From positions 1 through 64,000 of the forward strand of contig JANRIX010000033.1 in the NCBI GenBank assembly GCA_033764435.1: a stretch of DNA of 64,000 nucleotides, read 5' to 3'. A program made the position numbers and the translations under genes. The number at the start of each line of letters is the position of its first letter. The stretch's first letter is position 1. The notes beneath the pieces were generated by a model. That model made no database searches. It was not told where the DNA came from and worked only from the letters and a program-made list of their open reading frames with translations. The stretch comes from JAEUMY01 sp033764435 (GTDB lineage Bacteria; Pseudomonadota; Gammaproteobacteria; Burkholderiales; Usitatibacteraceae). This document shows positions 44,672 to 52,418 of the stretch, one piece after another.

Positions 44672-44697
44672 GGCCGATGACGGGTGACAGGTGACGC

Positions 44698-45147
44698 GTG
44701 AGGGAACGCACGTGGGCGGCGCTGCTGGGCATTGCGTGGCTGGCGGCTTTGCCGGCGGCCAGCGCGCAGCCGGCCGCCCAGGCCGACCGTGCCGAGCGCA
44801 CTGATCGCATCGACTCGCCCCTCACCACCACGCCGGGCAATGCCGAGAGCGGACTGCGAATATTCGCAAGCCGCGACGGCGGACATTGCGTGCTGTGCCA
44901 TGCGGCGCCCGGTGTTGCGGTCGCCGGCAACATCGGCCCGGCGCTGCACGGCGTGGGGCGGCGGTTTAGCGCTGCACAGATCAGGCTGCGCGTCGTCGAC
45001 ATCACCCGCGTGAACCCCGATGCCGTCATGCCAGCCTTTCATAGAACCACTGATCTCGCCCGGGTGACACCCGAGCGTCGCGGCCAGCCCATCCTGTCGG
45101 CGCAGCAGGTCGAGGATGTGGTCGCGTGGCTGGCCTCGCTGCAATGA
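44698..45147 (+). CDS. soxX: Cytochrome c SoxX
   Basis: A 149-residue exported mono-haem cytochrome of the SoxXA complex that couples thiosulphate to SoxY. A GTG start precedes a signal peptide (WAALLGIAWLAALPAASA). The haem motif is CVLCH and the distal Met region is NPDAVMPAFHRT. The closing RGQPILSAQQVEDVVAWLASL is typical of SoxX. A palindrome copy gives RIFA just before the haem motif. It overlaps the DUF1232 gene by four bases. Confidence 0.88.
   Translation: MRERTWAALLGIAWLAALPAASAQPAAQADRAERTDRIDSPLTTTPGNAESGLRIFASRDGGHCVLCHAAPGVAVAGNIGPALHGVGRRFSAAQIRLRVVDITRVNPDAVMPAFHRTTDLARVTPERRGQPILSAQQVEDVVAWLASLQ
44856..44867. repeat. Palindrome GCGAATATTCGC, copy 12
   Basis: Perfect 12-mer with T/A flanks in soxX, read as Arg-Ile-Phe-Ala a few residues before the CVLCH haem site. 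Confidence 0.9.
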
Positions 45148-45536
45148 CCGACGCGCCTACCCGCTTCTCGCTCAGCGAGCGCGCCCGGCTGATCAAGCGT
45201 GACGTGTTGACGCTCTGGTTTGCCATGCGCCATCCGGCGACCCCGCTGGCGCCGAAATTGATGGCGGCATTGACCGCCACCTATGCGTTGTCACCCATCG
45301 ATCTCATTCCGGATTTCATCCCGGTGATCGGCATGCTGGACGACGTCATTCTCGTCCCGCTGATGGTGGCCCTGACAGTGAAACTGGTGCCGGATGTCGT
45401 ACTGGAAGAGTGCAGGGCGAAGGCGGCAGCGCATCTTGCGGCAGAGGCCGGCAAGCCGACCAGCTGGACGGGCCTGGCGATCATCCTGATGGTGTGGATT
45501 GGCTGTGCGTGGCTGGTGTGGAAGGCGCTCGCATGA
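45144..45536 (+). CDS. DUF1232 (YkvA-like) membrane protein
   Basis: A 130-residue protein with the DUF1232 core TYALSPIDLIPDFIPVIGMLDDV, usually a short membrane hairpin, and a C-terminal helix (GLAIILMVWIGCAWLVWKAL). Function unknown. It is coupled by ATGA overlaps to soxX before it and soxY after it. A gene of this family inside a sox operon is unexpected and may be a local fusion of transcription units or a membrane accessory. Confidence 0.85.
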   Translation: MTDAPTRFSLSERARLIKRDVLTLWFAMRHPATPLAPKLMAALTATYALSPIDLIPDFIPVIGMLDDVILVPLMVALTVKLVPDVVLEECRAKAAAHLAAEAGKPTSWTGLAIILMVWIGCAWLVWKALA

Positions 45537-45994
45537 AGCGTCGTTCGTTGTTGAAGGCTGGCGCGATTCTTCTTGGCACTGCGAATATTCGCCATGTTCA
45601 CGCGCAAAACTTCCTGCCCCCGCAGGACCTGAAGCCCTTCATCGAGGCGCTCACCCGTGGCGCGCCCGTGCGCGCAGGTCGGGTCACGATGGAGATGCCC
45701 GCTATCGCCGAAAACGGCAATTCCATTCCCTTTCTGCTTCGCGTGGCGAGCCCCATGACGCCAGCCGACCATGTGAAGAGCGTGCACATCTTCGCGCCGC
45801 GCAATCCGCGGCCGCAGGTTGCTGCGTTCCAATTCGGGCCGCATGCGCCGCGCGCCGAGGTTGCCACGCGCGTGCGCTTGGCCGGCTCGCAGAAAGTGCT
45901 GGCGATTGCCGCAATGTCCGACGGCAGCTTCTGGTCGGGCGAACTGAATATCGTCGTGACGGCGGCTGCCTGTCTGGACGAGGCCCTGGGTTGA
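45533..45994 (+). CDS. soxY: SoxY-like sulphur carrier protein
   Basis: A 153-residue carrier with a Tat-like N-terminus (KRRSLLKAGAILL). The SoxY fold is visible (DLKPFIEALTRGAP, ENGNSIPFLLRV, VHIFAPRNPRPQVAAFQFGP). Canonical SoxY ends in GGCGG, whose Cys holds the sulphur substrate. Here the end is AACLDEALG, with a Cys six residues from the stop, so substrate or partners may differ. A palindrome copy inserts ANIR in the signal peptide just before the predicted cleavage region. It is followed by soxZ seven bases later. Confidence 0.85.
   Translation: MKRRSLLKAGAILLGTANIRHVHAQNFLPPQDLKPFIEALTRGAPVRAGRVTMEMPAIAENGNSIPFLLRVASPMTPADHVKSVHIFAPRNPRPQVAAFQFGPHAPRAEVATRVRLAGSQKVLAIAAMSDGSFWSGELNIVVTAAACLDEALG
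45581..45592. repeat. Palindrome GCGAATATTCGC, copy 13
   Basis: Perfect 12-mer in soxY, read as ANIR at residues 17-20 inside the signal peptide, where Asn and Arg are unusual. Confidence 0.9.
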
Positions 45995-46001
45995 TCGCGC
46001 A

Positions 46002-46328
46002 ATGAGCAGCGGCCTTGCCCGTCTTCGCGTGCCCGAGAGCGCCCAGCCCGGCGAGATCGTCGAGGTGCGCCTGCTCATTCAGCACGACATGGAAACGGGT
46101 TTTCGCCGTGACATGCAAGGCCGCGCCGTGCCCATGAATGTCATCACCGAGGTGCGCGCCCGCTACGGCGATCAAGACGTCTTCCGTGCCGAGTTGGGCT
46201 CGGGCATTTCGGCCAATCCCTATCTCGCCTTCTCCATTCGTGCCGTGAAGACAGGCGAGATCCGGGTGGAGTGGATCGACACGGCCGGCGTGCGCGGCAG
46301 CGTCAGTGCCGTGCTCAACGTGACATGA
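46002..46328 (+). CDS. soxZ: SoxZ, partner of SoxY
   Basis: A 108-residue Ig-like protein that binds SoxY. Marks are AQPGEIVEVRLLIQHDMETGFRR, then FRAELGSGISANPYLAFSIRA and WIDTAGVRGSV. It has no signal peptide, as is normal for SoxZ, which leaves the cell with SoxY. It overlaps soxA by four bases. Confidence 0.93.
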   Translation: MSSGLARLRVPESAQPGEIVEVRLLIQHDMETGFRRDMQGRAVPMNVITEVRARYGDQDVFRAELGSGISANPYLAFSIRAVKTGEIRVEWIDTAGVRGSVSAVLNVT

Positions 46329-47110
46329 GCTTGGGCCGCCGGACGTTGTGGTGGATGGCGATGTGCGGGTCGATGGCGGCCCTCGCGCAGCCCGTGCCAC
46401 CGCATCCCGTGCCGCCGCAATCCGGCAGCACGTTCCAGAGCAAGGAGAACCGCGCGCTGGAGGCGGACGAGTTCGCCAACCCCGGCATGTTGTGGGTGGA
46501 GCAGGGCGCGAAGCTCTGGCGTGAAGCGCGCGGCACTACGGGCAATAGTTGCGCGGACTGCCATGGCGATGCGAAGCAGACGATGCGTGGCGTGGCTGCA
46601 GCCTATCCACGGCATGATGCAAGCATTCGGCGCATCCTCAATCTCGAGCAACGCATCAACCATTGCGTGAGCGAGAACCAGAAGGCAACATCGCTCGCTT
46701 ACGAATCCCGCGAGCTGCTGTCCCTTGCCACCTTCGTCGCACATCAATCGAAAGGCATGCCGATCAAGGTCGATGTCAGCGGCGCGTCAGCAGCGACCTA
46801 TGGGCGCGGCAAGGCGCTGTACTTCCAACGCATCGGTCAGATGAACCTTGCCTGCACGCACTGCCACGACCAAAACTGGGGCAAGACGCTGCTCGCCGAA
46901 TCAGTGAGCCAGGGCCAGCCGGACGGTTGGCCGGCCTATCGGCTGGAATGGCAGACGGTCGGTTCGCTGCAGCGGCGGCTGCGCGCCTGCTTCTTCGGCG
47001 TGCGCGCCGAGCAGCCGGCGTTTGGCTCGGACGATCTGGTGGCGCTGGAGCTCTATCTCGCCCAGCGCGCGGCTGGCTTGCCGATCACCGCCCCCGGCGT
47101 ACGCCGCTAA
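46325..47110 (+). CDS. soxA: Di-haem cytochrome SoxA
   Basis: A 261-residue SoxA: signal peptide, haem motif CADCH (HGDA), second haem motif CTHCH, and RACFFGVRAEQP, where the Cys serves as haem ligand/active-site sulphur acceptor in the family. The ATG at 46325 overlaps soxZ; a frame from 46271 adds no useful sequence. With SoxX it forms SoxXA. No soxB, soxCD or sulphur regulator is in the window, so the cluster is incomplete here. Confidence 0.93.
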   Translation: MSLGRRTLWWMAMCGSMAALAQPVPPHPVPPQSGSTFQSKENRALEADEFANPGMLWVEQGAKLWREARGTTGNSCADCHGDAKQTMRGVAAAYPRHDASIRRILNLEQRINHCVSENQKATSLAYESRELLSLATFVAHQSKGMPIKVDVSGASAATYGRGKALYFQRIGQMNLACTHCHDQNWGKTLLAESVSQGQPDGWPAYRLEWQTVGSLQRRLRACFFGVRAEQPAFGSDDLVALELYLAQRAAGLPITAPGVRR

Positions 47111-47113
47111 CGC

Positions 47114-47497
47114 TCAGACGTGGATCTGCCGGCCCCCGGCAAAGGCCCAGTTCTCCCACTGCGTTTCCTTGAAGACCACGAATACGTGCTCGGGATCCAG
47201 CCCCGGATCGGCACGCAGGTTGGCAATGATGTCGGCCAGGATCTGGCGCTTCACCTTCACGCTGCGCCCGACTGAAAGCAGGATCTCAATGAGCACGAAA
47301 TCCTCGCCGCGCGGACGGGCTGCATCGGGATACGCGGGGTCGAAGCGGAAGTCTTCCGGGGCGAGCGCCAGCACGCGCTGGAAGCGATCCGTCGGCGGCA
47401 CGCCCGAGGCGACCAAGGCGGCATGCACGCCCGCCAGCACGGCCGTCTTGAATGTCGCCGGCTGGGCGTCAGACAGCGTCAGGGTCACGAGCGGCAT
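47114..47497 (-). CDS. Tautomerase family protein
   Basis: A 127-residue protein starting Met-Pro, the N-terminal Pro being the catalytic base of 4-oxalocrotonate tautomerase-like enzymes. GVPPTDRFQRVLAL and the long C-terminal half match a two-domain tautomerase type often found near LysR regulators. The substrate is unknown. It converges with soxA (three-base gap) and lies after the DUF2917 gene. Confidence 0.8.
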   Translation of the reverse strand: MPLVTLTLSDAQPATFKTAVLAGVHAALVASGVPPTDRFQRVLALAPEDFRFDPAYPDAARPRGEDFVLIEILLSVGRSVKVKRQILADIIANLRADPGLDPEHVFVVFKETQWENWAFAGGRQIHV

Positions 47498-47521
47498 GGT
47501 CGGTCCTCCAATGAGATGGGT

Positions 47522-47896
47522 TTACTCGTGCACCAGGTTGCGCGGACGTGATGGCCGGACAGCCAGCGCGCCATGGGTCAGCCGCGCGCGCAGGTTGCGC
47601 CACAGCGCAGACCAGGTGGGCGCGGCTGGCCGGCTGGCGGTCAGGGTCGCCGGGCCGTTCATCGCTGTCACCAGCGTGCGGCCTCGCTGCCGCACGACCA
47701 GGCTGTCCCCGGGCCCTAGGATGTGATCCGCCGGATCTCCATCCAACGTGACCCAGAGCGTGCCGCGCATGGCGCGCAGCTGAATGCCTTGCGCGTCGAT
47801 CACGCTCAGCATCTGGCGATCAGCCAGCTGCAGGCTGATGTTATGGCGTTGCAGCAACAGGGCCAGTTCCTTCGCGCCGGTTCGAGTGTGCAGCAT
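47522..47896 (-). CDS. DUF2917 protein
   Basis: A 124-residue protein. The ATG at 47896 is chosen because GAAGGAGG lies just upstream, a very strong ribosome binding site; a longer frame to 48280 would cross the divergent promoter. Core motifs are GIQLRAMRGTLWVTLDGDPADHILGPGD and LVVRQRGRTLVTAMNG, a small beta-barrel family of unknown role. It is divergent from a LysR gene, a pairing seen in other betaproteobacteria, which suggests LysR control. Confidence 0.85.
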   Translation of the reverse strand: MLHTRTGAKELALLLQRHNISLQLADRQMLSVIDAQGIQLRAMRGTLWVTLDGDPADHILGPGDSLVVRQRGRTLVTAMNGPATLTASRPAAPTWSALWRNLRARLTHGALAVRPSRPRNLVHE

Positions 47897-47908
47897 GGTG
47901 CCTCCTTC

Positions 47909-48006
47909 GCATGCCATAAATGCATGCATTTCACGAATGTCGATGCGCGGAGTATCCTCGGTGCCGCGCTTGTCCACAAACGATGTTTCCGCATGCTTCG
48001 CATGCG
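47909..48006. promoter_or_regulatory. Divergent regulatory region with four GCATGC palindromes
   Basis: The DUF2917-LysR gap contains GCATGC at 47909, 47922, 47991 and 48000. The right pair forms an inverted repeat CGCATGC-TTC-GCATGCG (47990-48006). The left pair is separated by seven bases. These are candidate operator sites for the LysR protein, but no binding data support this. Confidence 0.5.
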
Positions 48007-48029
48007 TAGAGCTCATGTGAAATTGTCCG

Positions 48030-48938
48030 ATGCGTAAGGATCTCCCCTCACTTGCCCTGCTGCCCGGCTTCGAAGCGGCCGCGCGCCATCTCTCCTTCAC
48101 CCGCGCCGCGGCTGAACTGTTTCTGACCCAGTCGGCTGTGAGCCGCCAGATCAAATCGCTGGAAGACGAGCTGGGGGTGGCGCTCTTCGTGCGCAGGAAT
48201 CGCGCGCTGGCGCTCACGCCCGAAGGCGAGGCCCTGCTGCGCGCCACGCATGACGTGCTGGCGCGGCTCCGCGACACCACGGCGGGGCTGCGTGCGCGTC
48301 ATGACACCCGCGCACTCACGGTGAGCACCACAGTGTCCTTCGCGTCGCTGTGGCTGGTGCCGCGCTTGCAGCGCTGGCGTGCGCTGCGGCCGGCGATCGA
48401 TGTTCACATCGCGGCCAATGACCGCTATGTGGATCTGGAGCGCGATCGCATTGATCTGGCCGTGCGCTTCTGCGAGCCGCAGGCGGCGCCCGAAGGCGCC
48501 ATCCGCCTCGCCGAGGAAGTCGTGTTCCCGGTCTGCAGCCCCAGGTTGTTGCGCAACAAACGCCGGCCCCTGAAGCGCCCGGAGGATCTCGCGCATCACG
48601 TGCTGCTGCATTACGAGGATGCCGGCCGGCGCTGGCCGTGGCTGGACTGGGGACAGTGGCTGGCCGCAGCCCGCCTGCCGCAGCTGAAGACGGCCGGCGG
48701 TCTGCACTTTTCACACTACGATCAGTTGATTCGTGCAGCCTTGGCCGGCGACGGCGTGGCGCTCGGCCGCACGCCGCATCTCACTGCGTCGCTCAAGTCA
48801 GGCGAGCTCGTCGCGCCGTTCGCGCGGCGCACCGCGTCGGGCCGGCAGTACTTTCTGATCGTGGCGCGCCATGCGGCGGCGCGGCCGGAAGTGCAATCGC
48901 TGGTGCAGTGGATGCTGGACGAAGCGGGGTCGGACTAA
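48030..48938 (+). CDS. LysR family transcriptional regulator
   Basis: A 302-residue regulator. The N-terminal winged helix-turn-helix is LSFTRAAAELFLTQSAVSRQ with IKSLEDELGVALF. The effector domain starts at about residue 90 and is of the GcvA-like type. The inducer is unknown. It is divergent from the DUF2917 gene and its stop overlaps the convergent nitronate monooxygenase gene by four bases. Probable targets are its divergent neighbour and perhaps itself. Confidence 0.9.
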   Translation: MRKDLPSLALLPGFEAAARHLSFTRAAAELFLTQSAVSRQIKSLEDELGVALFVRRNRALALTPEGEALLRATHDVLARLRDTTAGLRARHDTRALTVSTTVSFASLWLVPRLQRWRALRPAIDVHIAANDRYVDLERDRIDLAVRFCEPQAAPEGAIRLAEEVVFPVCSPRLLRNKRRPLKRPEDLAHHVLLHYEDAGRRWPWLDWGQWLAAARLPQLKTAGGLHFSHYDQLIRAALAGDGVALGRTPHLTASLKSGELVAPFARRTASGRQYFLIVARHAAARPEVQSLVQWMLDEAGSD

Positions 48939-49978
48939 AGCAATCGCGTCAGCTCTCGCACCTGCTCCGCCGCCTGTACGGTGCGACATCCCGAGTTGTT
49001 CTGGCCGTTCCAGAGCGGTGAAAACTCGCCCGACCCTTTCGCTTCCGCCGCCGCACGCAGCGGTGCCAAGGCTGATGTGGCCATGGGAAATGCCGGGGCT
49101 GCCGCGCTGAGGGGGCCCAGCTCACGCATGAGTCGATTGACGATGCCGCGCGCCGGGCGGCCGGTGAACAGATTGGTCAACGCTGTGTGCCTTGCGTGCT
49201 CGCTTTGCAGCGCCGCACGATGCAGCGCAGAAGTTCTCGCTTCGTCGCACAGCATGAAAGCGGTACCCACTTGCACGGCCGCTGCGCCCAATGAGAGGGC
49301 GGCGGCGACTCCCTCGGCCGAGGCGATGCCGCCAGCCGCGATCACCGGCACCTTCACTGCCGCGACAGTTTGCGGGAGCAGGGCAAACGTGCCCATCTGC
49401 TGCGTGAGGTCGTGCGACAGAAAGTGGCCGCGATGGCCGCCCGCCTCCAGTCCCTGCGCGATGACGGCGTCGACCCCCTTGGCCTCCAGCCAACGCGCTT
49501 CGTCCACCGTGGTGGCGGATGACAGGATGCGAGAACCCCACCCCTTCACACGCGCGAGCAAATCGTCCGGCGGGAGGCCGAAGTGAAAACTCACGACGTC
49601 GGGCCGGAAGGACTCGACGATGTCGGCGATGGCGTGACTGAATGGAGCGCGACCCGGACCGGGGCGAATATTCGCAGGATCGATACCGAACTCGGCGTAA
49701 TACGGTAACAGCGCGTCACGCCAACGCTGCTCCGCCTCCGCGTCGGGCGCGGGCTCTACGTGGCAGAAGAAATTCACGTTGAATGCCGTGCCCGCGGCAG
49801 CCTTCAGCTTGGCCAGCTCTACGGCGAGTTGCTCGGGCGACAGCATGGCCGCAGGCAGCGACCCCAGGCCACCCGCGCCGTGAACAGCGATGGCAAGCGC
49901 CGCATCCTGAACGCCGGCCATGGGCGCCTGGATGAGCGGCAACGGTGCTGTGAACTCGTCGCGAATATTCGCAGTCAT
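48935..49978 (-). CDS. Nitronate monooxygenase family flavoprotein
   Basis: A 347-residue FMN-binding TIM barrel. Marks are LIQAPMAGVQDAALA, the AQGLEAGGHRGHF loop and VIAAGGIASAEGVAAALSLGAAAVQVGTAF. Relatives oxidise nitronates or reduce enoyl substrates. The ATG at 49978 has AAAGGA upstream; the frame to 50077 enters the ion channel promoter. Two palindrome copies encode ANIR: codons 3-6, directly after the start, and residues 102-105. Confidence 0.88.
   Translation of the reverse strand: MTANIRDEFTAPLPLIQAPMAGVQDAALAIAVHGAGGLGSLPAAMLSPEQLAVELAKLKAAAGTAFNVNFFCHVEPAPDAEAEQRWRDALLPYYAEFGIDPANIRPGPGRAPFSHAIADIVESFRPDVVSFHFGLPPDDLLARVKGWGSRILSSATTVDEARWLEAKGVDAVIAQGLEAGGHRGHFLSHDLTQQMGTFALLPQTVAAVKVPVIAAGGIASAEGVAAALSLGAAAVQVGTAFMLCDEARTSALHRAALQSEHARHTALTNLFTGRPARGIVNRLMRELGPLSAAAPAFPMATSALAPLRAAAEAKGSGEFSPLWNGQNNSGCRTVQAAEQVRELTRLL
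49664..49675. repeat. Palindrome GCGAATATTCGC, copy 14
   Basis: Perfect 12-mer in the nitronate monooxygenase gene, ANIR at residues 102-105 in DPANIRPGPG. Confidence 0.9.
49961..49972. repeat. Palindrome GCGAATATTCGC, copy 15
   Basis: Perfect 12-mer, codons 3-6 of the nitronate monooxygenase gene (MTANIRDEF), so it is also in the translation start region. Confidence 0.9.
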
Positions 49979-50027
49979 GACATTCCTTTCGTGATGCGCA
50001 TTGTGCGCCGCTGTTATGCTTGCCGCC

Positions 50028-50705
50028 ATGCCCAAACCCGGACTGTCCACACCCTTGGCCGATCGCGCGCTCACCATTCTTGTGGTGCTGCTGACGGTGG
50101 ACGTTTTTCTACTGGCGCCGCTGGTGGAAATGTATGGGCAGAATCACCTTATGGCCGATCTGGTCTTTACCGCTGTACTGGTATTCGGCGGGCTGGTGAT
50201 CTGGGGCGATCTCTGGATCACGAACATCTTCGTGGCCACCGGCATCATCAGCATCGCGCTCAGAGTCACGGCCATCTGGTTTCCAGAGCTGGATGTGCGC
50301 GGCTGGGACGCGGGCTTCGCGATCTTCAACTTCGGCGTACTGACCTGGCTGGTGCTGCGCCGGGTCTTTTGTGCCGGCCGGATCAATGTGCACCGAGTGC
50401 TCGGCGCAGTGGCGGTATATCTGCTGATGGGCCTCATGTTTGCCCACATCTATCGGCTCATCGCGCTGGGTGCGCCGAAGGCGTTCCTGCTCCTCGGGCA
50501 GCCGGCCACCTACGAGCAGATCGCATCTCACTTCACCTACTTCAGCTTCGTGGCGCTGACCACGCTCGGTTTCGGCGACATCACGCCGGTGCATCCCATG
50601 GCCAAGTCGATGACGCTGCTGGCCGCCCTCGTGGGGACCTTGTATCCGGCCATCCTGATCGGCCGTCTGGTGTCACAGGAGTTGCTGCACAAGGACGACC
50701 ACTGA
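50028..50705 (+). CDS. Two-transmembrane-type potassium channel protein
   Basis: A 225-residue integral membrane protein. Several hydrophobic helices fill the first ~150 residues. The pore loop with the K+ selectivity filter follows near residue 180 (TTLGFGDITP), then a last helix (LLAALVGTLYPAILIGRLV). It probably conducts K+ without a large regulatory domain. The ATG at 50028 is preferred over 50001 to keep a short N-terminus before the first helix. A structured intergenic region follows. Confidence 0.85.
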   Translation: MPKPGLSTPLADRALTILVVLLTVDVFLLAPLVEMYGQNHLMADLVFTAVLVFGGLVIWGDLWITNIFVATGIISIALRVTAIWFPELDVRGWDAGFAIFNFGVLTWLVLRRVFCAGRINVHRVLGAVAVYLLMGLMFAHIYRLIALGAPKAFLLLGQPATYEQIASHFTYFSFVALTTLGFGDITPVHPMAKSMTLLAALVGTLYPAILIGRLVSQELLHKDDH

Positions 50706-51017
50706 AAGGCAACAACAGCCCAACAGAAAAGCCGGGCACAAAGAAAATGGGCCCGCTTGCGCGGGCCCCAAGCTGCTGCTGGAGAACAGGGGCTTCCGCC
50801 CCCGGGGACTTCGAGAGGAAGTCTGCCCGACCTGAAAACAAAAAACCCCACCAACCTTTGTAGGGTTTTGCGGTTTTTTCCAATTTTTTTTGGTTTTTCT
50901 GGCCTGATCGGCCCGTCTGCGTCCGAAGTACGGCCGGGACGCTGCACCCGGGGTCGGGAACAGCTGGCGCCGGACGGGTACACTTTCGCCTTTCCGATTC
51001 ACCGCCCGGTCCATCCC
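50706..51017 (+). ncRNA. Structured intergenic region, candidate small RNA or leader
   Basis: The 312-base gap carries a row of perfect hairpins on the plus strand: GGGCCCGC-TTGC-GCGGGCCC (50749-50768), GGGGC-TTCC-GCCCC (50789-50802), GACTTC-GAGAG-GAAGTC (50807-50823), then AAAACCC...GGGTTTT (50842-50869). Runs of six and eight T follow (to ~50891). This fits a small RNA or a structured 3' UTR of the channel gene ending in a terminator, with the pepA promoter beyond. I do not recognise a known RNA family. Confidence 0.4.
50842..50879. terminator. Terminator between channel gene and aminopeptidase
   Basis: AAAACCC (50842-50848) pairs with GGGTTTT (50863-50869), followed by GCGG and six T. The A run on the other side would also let it act on the minus strand. 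Confidence 0.6.
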
Positions 51018-52403
51018 ATGAGCGTCATCACTGACAAGAAGGCCTTCACGGCCGCCACGCGAATATTCGCTACCGACAGCAAACGCCTGCCTGACTTTCT
51101 GGCAGGGCAGACACCTTTTGTGCGCAAGTGGCTGGAAGCGAGCGGTTTCGATGCCGCCCCCAACGCCTGCGCACTGGTGCCGGGAAAGTCGGGCGCGGCC
51201 GAATTCGTGGTGGTTGGCGTCAGAGATGGCAACGACCCGTGGGCACTGGCTGCACTGCCGATGAAGCTGCCCCGCGGGCGCTACGAGATCGCCCAGACTG
51301 CCGGCACGGTGAAGATTGCCGCCGACAAGGGAGCATTCGGCTGGGCGCTTGGCTGCTATCAGTTCACGCGCTACAAGAAGGCCAAACGGAAGGGCGCCGA
51401 TCTGCAGTGTGAAGCGTCGCCGAAGGTAAAGGCTGCGCTGGCGGAGGCTGAGGCGGTGACGCTCGTACGTGACATGGTGAACACGCCGGCCGAGGACATG
51501 GGTCCGCAAGACATTGCCGACCTCGCCCGCGAGCAGGCGCAGCTGTTCGGCGGCACATTCACCGAGATCGTGGGCGATGAGCTCCTGGCGGAGAACTTCC
51601 CTGCCATCCACGCTGTGGGCCGTGCGGCCGACCCGCAACGACAGCCCCGTCTCATCGAAATCACCTGGGGCAACCCCAAGCACCCGAAGGTCGGCATCGT
51701 GGGCAAGGGCGTGTGCTTCGACACCGGCGGCCTGGACATCAAGACCGCCGACGGCATGCGGCTGATGAAGAAGGACATGGGGGGCGCCGCACATGCGCTG
51801 GCGCTGGCCCGGCTGGTGATGCAGCAGAAGCTGCCGCTGCGCATCCAGCTCCTCATTCCTGCCGTGGAGAACGCCATCAGCGGCAACGCATTCCGTCCGG
51901 GCGACATCATCCGCACCCGCCAGGGGCACACCATCGAGATCGGCAACACCGATGCCGAGGGCCGCGTGATCCTGTGCGACGCGCTCGCCTACGCCGCGGA
52001 ACAAAAGCCCGGCCTGCTCATCGACTACGCCACCCTCACCGGGGCGGCACGTGTCGCGCTGGGGCCGGAGCTGCCGGCCGTGTTCACCAATCGCGACACG
52101 CTCGCGCAGAAGCTGGAAACCACCGCCAACATCACCCACGACCCGCTGTGGCGCATGCCGCTGTGGCGCAATTACCGGCGCCTGTTCGACTCCGACGTGG
52201 CGGACTTCAACAATGCAGGCAAGGGCGGCTTCGCCGGTGCCGTGGTGGCGGCACTCTTCCTCGACTATTTCGTCCCGGACAATCTGCCCTGGGTCCACTT
52301 CGATACCTATGCGTGGAATGACATTTCGCGCCCCGGCCGACCCGCCGGCGGCGAGGCGATGGGGTTGCGTGCGATGTTCGAGCTCCTGAAGGACCACCGC
52401 TAG
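51018..52403 (+). CDS. M17 family leucyl aminopeptidase
   Basis: A 461-residue dinuclear metal aminopeptidase. The catalytic domain shows the metal and substrate segments VGKGVCFDTGGLDIK, MKKDMGGAAHALAL and the family signature NTDAEGRVILCDAL. The shorter N-terminal domain resembles PepB-type members. The ATG at 51018 follows the structured intergenic region; an upstream frame from 50757 would translate through the hairpins. A palindrome copy gives RIFA near residue 15 in the variable N-terminus. Confidence 0.93.
   Translation: MSVITDKKAFTAATRIFATDSKRLPDFLAGQTPFVRKWLEASGFDAAPNACALVPGKSGAAEFVVVGVRDGNDPWALAALPMKLPRGRYEIAQTAGTVKIAADKGAFGWALGCYQFTRYKKAKRKGADLQCEASPKVKAALAEAEAVTLVRDMVNTPAEDMGPQDIADLAREQAQLFGGTFTEIVGDELLAENFPAIHAVGRAADPQRQPRLIEITWGNPKHPKVGIVGKGVCFDTGGLDIKTADGMRLMKKDMGGAAHALALARLVMQQKLPLRIQLLIPAVENAISGNAFRPGDIIRTRQGHTIEIGNTDAEGRVILCDALAYAAEQKPGLLIDYATLTGAARVALGPELPAVFTNRDTLAQKLETTANITHDPLWRMPLWRNYRRLFDSDVADFNNAGKGGFAGAVVAALFLDYFVPDNLPWVHFDTYAWNDISRPGRPAGGEAMGLRAMFELLKDHR
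51059..51070. repeat. Palindrome GCGAATATTCGC, copy 16
   Basis: Perfect 12-mer in the aminopeptidase gene, read as Arg-Ile-Phe-Ala about 14 codons from the start. Confidence 0.9.
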
Positions 52404-52418
52404 TCGCGCGGCGCCGCC

